Positions 6,941-11,765 of a stretch of DNA of 14,645 nt are shown one piece after another. The DNA comes from Comamonadaceae bacterium (GTDB lineage Bacteria; Pseudomonadota; Gammaproteobacteria; Burkholderiales; Burkholderiaceae_C). A program made the translations under genes and the position numbers. Each line of letters starts with the position of its first letter. Position 1 is the stretch's first letter. The notes below the pieces were generated by a model. The model made no database searches and was not told the DNA's origin. It worked only from the letters and a program-made list of their open reading frames with translations. The stretch covers positions 1-14,645 of the forward strand of contig CANCDA010000044.1 of NCBI GenBank assembly GCA_947374705.1, written 5' to 3'.

Positions 6941-7300
6941 TCAACTCAGCTCTTGCGCTTTCACAAGGCGCAGGTTGGATAACAAAACAGGGATGTTCGT
7001 CTGCACAATGCTCCACAACACGTCATCGTCAATGCCCGCGTAGCCGTGGATCAACTGATTTCGGGTGGCGATGACCATACGCCATGGGATTTCCGGGTGC
7101 GCTAGCCGAACCGATTCTGGAATGTGGGTGGCGGCTTCACCGATGAGTTCGATGTTGCGCACAGTCGCGTCGTAACGCATGGGGTCGTTCGGAAATGCTG
7201 TTTTGTCGATCCCGTTTGTGAACGTTAATACGCGTTCACAAAAACCAATCATGTCGTTGATGTAAAACCGCCATTCGCGCTGGGGGGCGCCCTCAGACAT
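6941..7300 (-). CDS. hepT: HepT-like HEPN ribonuclease toxin (DUF86)
   Basis: This 119-residue HEPN protein is the toxin of an MNT/HEPN (MntA-HepT) pair. The catalytic RNase signature R-x4-H-x-Y is intact as RNQLIHGY. Around it are family stretches such as YDATVRNIELIGEAATHIPE and HPEIPWRMVIATRNQLIHGYAGID. In characterised pairs the toxin is silenced when MntA AMPylates the Tyr beside the catalytic His. I used ATG at 7300 (MSEGAPQREWRFYINDMIGF). The longer frame to 7321 adds seven residues that overlap mntA more deeply. The start overlaps the mntA stop by 8 nt (7293-7300), so the two are coupled with the antitoxin first. A perfect 10-bp inverted repeat lies inside the gene (7215-7242). Confidence 0.92.
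   Translation of the reverse strand: MSEGAPQREWRFYINDMIGFCERVLTFTNGIDKTAFPNDPMRYDATVRNIELIGEAATHIPESVRLAHPEIPWRMVIATRNQLIHGYAGIDDDVLWSIVQTNIPVLLSNLRLVKAQELS
7215..7242. repeat. Perfect 10-bp inverted repeat inside hepT
   Basis: TTTGTGAACG (7215-7224) and CGTTCACAAA (7233-7242) are exact reverse complements with an 8-nt spacer (TTAATACG). The site lies in hepT codons encoding ERVLTFTN. It could be an intragenic operator, an mRNA hairpin or chance. It resembles a symmetric TGTGA...TCACA site, but the spacing is wrong for CRP. Confidence 0.5.
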
Positions 7301-7583
7301 GCACAGCCTCGCGCTCCACATAAGGGCGAAGCTCTTTGCGCAAGGCCTTATGCGTCACTAAATCAACTGCGCAGCCCAAAACATCTTCCAAGTAGAACTG
7401 AACGCCAAAGTACTGCGCTGAAGAGGCGGGGCCATCAAAATCAACCAAAACATCCACGTCGCTGCCGACCTGGGCTGCATCGCGGGCCGTCGAGCCAAAC
7501 AATGCCAATTCGGCCACGCCGAAGCGGTTGACCAAGTGGGGCTTGTGGTGGGCTAGCAGTTGTAGGGCGGTCTGACGATCCAT
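7293..7583 (-). CDS. mntA: MntA-like nucleotidyltransferase antitoxin
   Basis: This 96-residue minimal nucleotidyltransferase has the fold signature G-S-x10-D-x-D intact in LFGSTARDAAQVGSDVDVLV, giving the two metal-binding Asp residues. A third acidic position is offered by CAVDLVT near residue 75. MNT proteins of this type transfer AMP to a Tyr of the partner HEPN toxin and so neutralise it. It precedes hepT with an 8-nt overlap. ATG at 7583 gives the opening MDRQTALQLLAHHKPHLVNRF. A TATACT box (7590-7595 on the - strand) lies only 6 nt before the ATG with no clear -35. It could mean a near-leaderless transcript but is weak. The left CTAG of the insertion sequence is only 34 nt upstream, so native upstream control sequence may have been lost or replaced. 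Confidence 0.92.
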   Translation of the reverse strand: MDRQTALQLLAHHKPHLVNRFGVAELALFGSTARDAAQVGSDVDVLVDFDGPASSAQYFGVQFYLEDVLGCAVDLVTHKALRKELRPYVEREAVHV

Positions 7584-7614
7584 GATTCCAGTATAGCGAC
7601 GGGAGGCAAGGGTA

Positions 7615-7638
7615 GGCTAGGAGTCTGGGCGGCAGAAG
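7615..7638 (+). repeat. Left terminal inverted repeat of the IS, with CTAG
   Basis: These 24 bases are the exact reverse complement of 9175-9198. The core is CTAG followed by GAGTCTGGGCGGCAGAAG. The outer CTAG (7617-7620) also occurs at the other end (9193-9196). It may be a 4-bp target-site duplication or part of the repeat; being palindromic, it cannot tell the two apart. Confidence 0.9.
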
Positions 7639-7684
7639 GTTTCCCACGCCCCCATCCTCGCCATTAGTCACCCAAAGTCGGCTG

Positions 7685-7712
7685 GGTGATCATGGACGCG
7701 TCCATCATCACC
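7685..7712. repeat. 28-bp near-perfect palindrome in the IS non-coding tail
   Basis: The arms GGTGATCATGGACG (7685-7698) and CGTCCATCATCACC (7699-7712) pair at 13 of 14 positions with no spacer. The central 14 bases are a perfect palindrome. It lies about 75 bp past the transposase stop. No T-run follows on either strand, so it is not a typical intrinsic terminator. It might be a protein-binding site, a cruciform or an RNA hairpin that protects the transposase mRNA end. Confidence 0.6.
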
Positions 7713-7788
7713 TGTGTCTTCTATGACGTTATGGAGTCCGGATTTCCGTCTTGCTTGTCAGAACCGCGTTTTCCGGCCCCCTTTTTCC

Positions 7789-9126
7789 TCACCCCATCTG
7801 CATCGCCCCCATTCTGCGCAGATTGAGCGCCAGACACACGAGCTTGAACTCGGCCTGTGCCTTCTTTAGCCCCCGCATGCTGAACTGGCGAAACCCCAGA
7901 ACATTCTTGATCCAGCCGTTGGGTGGCTCGGCTATCCACTTGCGTTTGCGGTAGTCCGCCTTGCCCTGCTCGGTTTCAAACTTGGCCGCCATCGCCACGG
8001 TTCTCGGATAGCGTTTTTCGTCTCGGGGCTTGACCAACTCTTTGCCCTCGCGCCCCAAGGCGATGACCAACTCCGTATCGGGCTGGGTAGTGGCCAACTC
8101 TGCCATCACCGCTTCACTGCGGTAACCCGCATCAGCCAGCACCTGGGCCGCAGTTGCACCCGTGTGCGCTTTGACCGCATTGAGCACCATAGGGAGCTGC
8201 TGTACATCCGAGCTGGTGTTGACCACCTCAGCGGCCACGATGATGTGGGCGCACTCATCGACGGCCGTTTGCGCGTTGTACTGGAAGTCAAAGCCACCAC
8301 CTGCACGCTTCATGATGCGTGACTCGGGGTCGGTAAAGCTGTCCTGCGCCTTGGGCGCAGGAACTCCGAAGTCGCGCTGGTAGGGCTTGCCTCCTTTGGG
8401 TTTGCCGTCCTTGTCCTTGGGCTTGCGCTCATCATCCGTAGTTCGCCCGCGTGCGGCATCGCTTTGACGTTGGCGCTCTTCCAGGCGGGCCTTGGCTGCT
8501 TGTATTGCCACCAGTCGAGCGGCTCTGCGTTCAATCTCGGCAGGAATGTCCAGATCGGGTTCATCTTTCTCGACCGCGTCGGTGCTGATGGACTTTTGCA
8601 CCAGTGCTGCGATCTGGGCTTTGAGTTCAATCTCTGTGGTTTGCATGCGGCCATAGCTCATGGCCTTGTGGCGACTGGCGTTGGCTTTGATCTTGGTGCC
8701 GTCCACCGCAATGGTGCCCAGCTTGATCAGCCCCATCTCGCGCGCCAGGCGTACGACCTGAACAAACAGCTCGGTGAACTCAGTCAAGTGCAGTGCCCGA
8801 AAGTCGCGGATGGTGCGGTGGGCGGGGAAGTTGTGCGCACCCAGCACCCGAAAGGCAAGGTCTTCGTGCAACTTCTTGGCGATCTTGCGTGAGCTGAAGA
8901 CGCCATTGGCGTAGGCATAGACCAAGACCTTGACCATCATCGATGGGTGAAAGGGTTGGTTGCGTGGGCCTCCTGCTGCGTAGCGAGCATGAAACGCGCT
9001 CAAGTCCAGGCTGTCGACAGTGTCGTTGATGAAGTAGGCCAGGTGACCAAGGGGCAGCCAGTCTTGCAGCGCGCTGGGCAGGAGTTGCTGCTGTTCGGGG
9101 TGGTAGGGGATGTAGCTTGCAGTCAT
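7789..9126 (-). CDS. IS1182-family-like transposase (DUF772 / DDE)
   Basis: This intact 445-residue transposase opens MTASYIPYHPEQQQLLPSAL. It has a DUF772-type N-terminal domain (YAAGGPRNQPFHPSMMVKVL, HRTIRDFRALH) and a DDE catalytic core. Visible candidates for catalytic acids are the Asp of TIAVDGTKIKANAS (about 140), the Asp of VLADAGYRSEAVM (about 332) and a late Glu near KFETEQGKADYRKRKW. A charged, lysine-rich linker lies in between (about 200-250). Length and motif order fit IS1182-like elements. An imperfect hairpin ends directly against the start codon and may limit translation from read-through transcripts. The internal charged segment makes opposite-strand frames long, but they are shadows. 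Confidence 0.93.
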   Translation of the reverse strand: MTASYIPYHPEQQQLLPSALQDWLPLGHLAYFINDTVDSLDLSAFHARYAAGGPRNQPFHPSMMVKVLVYAYANGVFSSRKIAKKLHEDLAFRVLGAHNFPAHRTIRDFRALHLTEFTELFVQVVRLAREMGLIKLGTIAVDGTKIKANASRHKAMSYGRMQTTEIELKAQIAALVQKSISTDAVEKDEPDLDIPAEIERRAARLVAIQAAKARLEERQRQSDAARGRTTDDERKPKDKDGKPKGGKPYQRDFGVPAPKAQDSFTDPESRIMKRAGGGFDFQYNAQTAVDECAHIIVAAEVVNTSSDVQQLPMVLNAVKAHTGATAAQVLADAGYRSEAVMAELATTQPDTELVIALGREGKELVKPRDEKRYPRTVAMAAKFETEQGKADYRKRKWIAEPPNGWIKNVLGFRQFSMRGLKKAQAEFKLVCLALNLRRMGAMQMG

Positions 9127-9167
9127 ATCCCAATAACGATTTACCTCGTCAATTCGTTGTTGGGGAT
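9127..9167 (-). promoter_or_regulatory. Hairpin abutting the transposase start codon
   Basis: On the transcript strand ATCCCCAACAACGA (9167-9154) pairs with TCGTTATTGGGAT (9139-9127), with one bulged C and one C/A mismatch, across a 14-nt loop. The 3' arm ends at the base immediately before the transposase ATG (9126). In transcripts coming in from the upstream SEDS-PBP operon this stem would cover the region where a ribosome must land. Similar sheltering is known for other IS elements. Its operation here is inference. Confidence 0.5.
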
Positions 9168-11179
9168 TTCCCTGCTTCTGCCGCCCAGACTCCTAGCCCC
9201 AGGGTTTTGTAGAGGGCCAGGCGTTGGGCCTGCGTTGCGGGGGTGGTGTGGCCGGTTGCGATGCGCTGCGCGGCGTGCAGCGGGGCAAGCAGTGCGTCCG
9301 CTGGCAATGGCACGTACTTCGCGCGGTTGAGTAAGCGGTGTGGCTGGTAGGGGTTTCTAAATGTGGTGGCATCGTTGGGGTCAAAGTCGGGGGCGGAGAC
9401 CAGGGCGACGGTGGCGTTTTTTTCAACATCAATCACCACCACGGCCCCACCCGTGGCGCGGCGCTGCGCCATGGCCGCGTGCAACTGGGCGTAGGCGGCG
9501 CGTTGGATGTGGGGCACCAGGGAGGTGATCAACCCTTGTGGCCTTGGCACGCCAGACCCTGCGGGGTGTCTGGACATTAATTGCCGGTTGGCCGTTAGCT
9601 CCAGGCCGTCTTGCCCTCGGGTGTTGTCAGACAAGCCCACAAAACCAACGGCATGAGCGTAGAGCGAGCCTTCTGGGTAGTGGCGTGCAGGGCGGGGTTT
9701 GAGCACGATGCCGGGCATGGCCAAGGCGCGCAAGGTGTCGGCCACCTCGGGCTTGAGTGCCCACGCCAGTAGTACCTGGCTGTCTTTGGACTTGGGCCAA
9801 TCTGTCAGGCGGTATTCAACAATGGATTGGGTGTGCGGCCAGGGGGCAAGGGCTTCCAACAAGCGGCGTTGGCGTGCGGCGTCGTTCAGCGGTGTTTCAG
9901 GGTCTTGGGTGGGCGCTGTGCTTTGCGGGTTGAGTAATGAGGTGGCCCAAAACTGCTTGGGGGTTACCCAAAGATCATAGGCCTGCACGTTGTGGGCCAG
10001 CACTTCACCATTGGCGGCCAGCAGGGGCTGACGCTCGGGGGGTGGGTTGGTGTGGGTCAGCTTGATGGTTTGGCTGAAATGGGTCTCGCGCATGTAGTCG
10101 TTGCCGATCAGTAGCGCCATTGAAACCCCCACGGTGGCAAGGCCGTAGCCCGCCAAACTGAGCCAGCCGTTTTTGATACCGCTGGCGTCGGTGGTGCTGC
10201 GGATGGTGCGCGGCACACGCTTGGCTTGCCAGCAAATCAAACCCAATGCAGGCGTCAGCAAGAACCACGGGAGGTAGCCCAAGCCCGTAGGCAGTGCAGA
10301 GCCAAACGTTTGGCGGGTAATGCCCATGTTGAACAACACGTAAAACACCGTGCTGATGCCATGCAACCCCAGCAAGGCCAAACCCATGCGGCGCATGGCG
10401 TTCGAGAATCGGGCATGACCAGGGGCCTGTTGCAGCCAGCACCACAGTGCCCACCAAGCCATGACGCATGCCGAACCTAACAGCGCACCTGGCCCTGCGC
10501 CGTAGTGGGTCATGAATTGCAATAGCGCCGTGCCTTGGGCGTTGATGCGATCACTGCTTAAGGCTTGCGCAGCGGGCCCCCATAGCTGCAACTCGCGCCA
10601 GGTGTTGAGGACTTGGGCGTAGGCTTGGTGTCGCCCCGTCACATCCAAGGGCCCAAGCCAATCGCTCACCATGCGGGCCAAGCGAAACGGGTGCAGTGTC
10701 AGATACAGCGCCATCCAGGCCAGCAAGCTGAGTAAAACGCCCTTGCGCAGGGTTCGCGCATGGGCATCGCCATGGCCCAGGCTGCGCAGGGCAAGGCCAA
10801 AGAACAGCACGGGCACCAAGGCCAGGAGCAAGAAGCCCAAGGGCAGGGTCAACCATGCCAAAGCCCACGCGCTGACCCAAATGCCCGCAGCCAGCCACAG
10901 AAGCCAAGCATGGTGCGTGCGGTAGACGGCAAGCGGCCTGAGTAAGTGACGTGGCCTGAGCGCCGCCCAGGGCAACAGGCCACTGGCATAGGCCAGGCCG
11001 AACAAGGCCAGCGCTCCCGCCCATACCTGGCTCATGACCAACCCAGTCCGCGAGGGCTGGGCAGCAAAGGGTGAGGCCCAGTAGTGCAGACCGAGCAAGG
11101 CCAAGGGCAGCAGCACCGCGATGGCCTGGAGTGGCGTGATAAGTGACGCACTGCTGGCGCTGAATTTTTTAGAAGTCAT
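9149..11179 (-). CDS. SEDS-bPBP fusion (FtsW/RodA-like + FtsI-like), catalytic motifs degenerate, 3' end cut by IS
   Basis: This 676-residue ORF is a polytopic membrane protein. Residues about 15-325 resemble SEDS glycosyltransferases: several hydrophobic helices, HPFRLARMVSDWLGPLDVTG where SEDS proteins have YRLQR...DP, and VLFNMGITRQTFGSALPTGL near the end. A further helix at about 338-360 leads into a class-B PBP ectodomain: LLAANGEVLAHNVQAYDLWV, RHYPEGSLYAHAVGFVGL and QDGLELTANRQL (dimer/pedestal), then GGAVVVIDVEKNATVALVSA and LLNRA. The expected Ser-x-x-Lys after NRA is absent (PADALLAP), and the SEDS catalytic Asp is not at its place. The last 14 residues (GVWAAEAGKSPTTN) come from the IS, so the SxN/KTG half is missing. 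ATG at 11179 has GGAG upstream and overlaps the preceding gene by 11 nt. Confidence 0.8.
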   Translation of the reverse strand: MTSKKFSASSASLITPLQAIAVLLPLALLGLHYWASPFAAQPSRTGLVMSQVWAGALALFGLAYASGLLPWAALRPRHLLRPLAVYRTHHAWLLWLAAGIWVSAWALAWLTLPLGFLLLALVPVLFFGLALRSLGHGDAHARTLRKGVLLSLLAWMALYLTLHPFRLARMVSDWLGPLDVTGRHQAYAQVLNTWRELQLWGPAAQALSSDRINAQGTALLQFMTHYGAGPGALLGSACVMAWWALWCWLQQAPGHARFSNAMRRMGLALLGLHGISTVFYVLFNMGITRQTFGSALPTGLGYLPWFLLTPALGLICWQAKRVPRTIRSTTDASGIKNGWLSLAGYGLATVGVSMALLIGNDYMRETHFSQTIKLTHTNPPPERQPLLAANGEVLAHNVQAYDLWVTPKQFWATSLLNPQSTAPTQDPETPLNDAARQRRLLEALAPWPHTQSIVEYRLTDWPKSKDSQVLLAWALKPEVADTLRALAMPGIVLKPRPARHYPEGSLYAHAVGFVGLSDNTRGQDGLELTANRQLMSRHPAGSGVPRPQGLITSLVPHIQRAAYAQLHAAMAQRRATGGAVVVIDVEKNATVALVSAPDFDPNDATTFRNPYQPHRLLNRAKYVPLPADALLAPLHAAQRIATGHTTPATQAQRLALYKTLGLGVWAAEAGKSPTTN
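9175..9198 (-). repeat. Right terminal inverted repeat of the IS, with CTAG
   Basis: This is the exact reverse complement of 7615-7638. Translation of the truncated SEDS-PBP gene runs straight through this repeat and stops at 9149 inside the element. Confidence 0.9.
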
Positions 11180-11753
11180 GGGGCAACTCCAGCACAGCGT
11201 CATTAGGCAGCAAGGCCGCGCCATAGACCGAATCGTTCAGCGGGTGGTTCTCTGCCACTGCTTTCTGAAGCCAGACGCGTTTGCCGGGGGTGTTGTATTT
11301 GGCTTGCAACATGGCGGTGAGGGCCTGCTTTTCTTCTGCGGCGGTGTAGCCTGCACCACGCTCTGTGGCCAGCAGGCAGGCTTCTGTCCACGCTTTTGCA
11401 CCTAAGGCCGAGACGATGTGCCATTCGGTTTTGGTCAGGCAGTGAAACTCTTTGGCTTCGTCGGCCCAGACTTTTTGCAGCTCATCGCATTGGAACTGTG
11501 AGAGTGTGGGCAGGGCGTCAATGACGCGTTCTTTTCCATCGAACGCGAGACTGTAGCTGCCCAACAGCATGCGGGTGAATTGCGGCATGTCCACGGTGGC
11601 CATAACGGGCGGGAACAGGGTGGCGGCGAACCTGTCGATCAGGACTTGGGGGTAGTCCCAACCTGTCAGCGCGGGGGTAAAGCGCGCCGCGCGTGCGGGC
11701 GTGGTTGACGCGGTTGGTGTGGTTGGTGTGGTGGGTTTGATTTTGGTGGCCAT
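11169..11753 (-). CDS. Hypothetical protein, 194 residues, middle gene of the operon
   Basis: I do not recognise this protein. It opens with a Thr/Pro-rich low-complexity stretch (MATKIKPTTPTTPTASTTP) that looks like a flexible tail. A compact, probably mostly helical domain (about 25-190) follows, with no signal peptide and no membrane span. Visible stretches include LTGWDYPQVLIDRFAATLF, a Gln/Glu-rich segment FQCDELQKVWADEAKEFHCL and ALTAMLQAKYNTPGKRVW. It is predicted to be cytosolic. The ATG at 11753 has a good Shine-Dalgarno, AGGAG, which overlaps the TAA of the AAA-protease gene (TAAGGAG). Its own stop overlaps the SEDS-PBP start by 11 nt. The position suggests an adaptor between the protease and the membrane protein; that role is inference. 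Confidence 0.85.
   Translation of the reverse strand: MATKIKPTTPTTPTASTTPARAARFTPALTGWDYPQVLIDRFAATLFPPVMATVDMPQFTRMLLGSYSLAFDGKERVIDALPTLSQFQCDELQKVWADEAKEFHCLTKTEWHIVSALGAKAWTEACLLATERGAGYTAAEEKQALTAMLQAKYNTPGKRVWLQKAVAENHPLNDSVYGAALLPNDAVLELPHDF
11712..11726 (+). other. G-quadruplex-forming 15-mer identical to the thrombin aptamer
   Basis: The + strand reads GGTTGGTGTGGTTGG, exactly the 15-base thrombin-binding aptamer known to fold into a two-quartet antiparallel quadruplex. It is the template strand of the hypothetical gene, about codons 10-14, and arises from a 9-base tandem repeat encoding TTPTTP. Further G pairs follow (TGTGGTGGG). Fold potential is established for the oligonucleotide; a role here is unproven. 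Confidence 0.6.
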
Positions 11754-11765
11754 GGTGTGAGCTCC

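Larger units (their letters stand above)
7621..9192 (-). mobile_element. IS1182-family-like insertion sequence, complete
   Basis: The element is about 1,572 bp if CTAG is the target duplication. It has 18-bp perfect terminal repeats (GAGTCTGGGCGGCAGAAG), or 24 bp if the flanking GG-CTAG is counted. It carries one intact transposase gene reading away from the 9192 end. It sits in the 3' part of the SEDS-PBP fusion gene and immediately upstream of mntA. Identical ends and an undamaged transposase suggest a fairly recent or still active insertion. Confidence 0.9.

Noticed and set aside
6918..7016. 33-residue upstream extension of the binding/permease fusion
   Set aside because: It runs back into hepT coding sequence, and a proper signal peptide begins at the ATG at 6917.
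7216..7241. CRP-like site (TGTGA...TCACA) in hepT
   Set aside because: The half-sites are 14 nt apart instead of 6, so it cannot be a standard CRP site.
7441..7671. 76-residue frame crossing the left IS end into mntA
   Set aside because: It would be the read-on of the fusion gene if the IS were removed, but it overlaps mntA in another frame and shows no transpeptidase motifs.
9124..9152. TTGACG-17-GATATG as an IS promoter
   Set aside because: The -10 box would overlap the transposase start codon, leaving transcription to begin inside the gene; not convincing.
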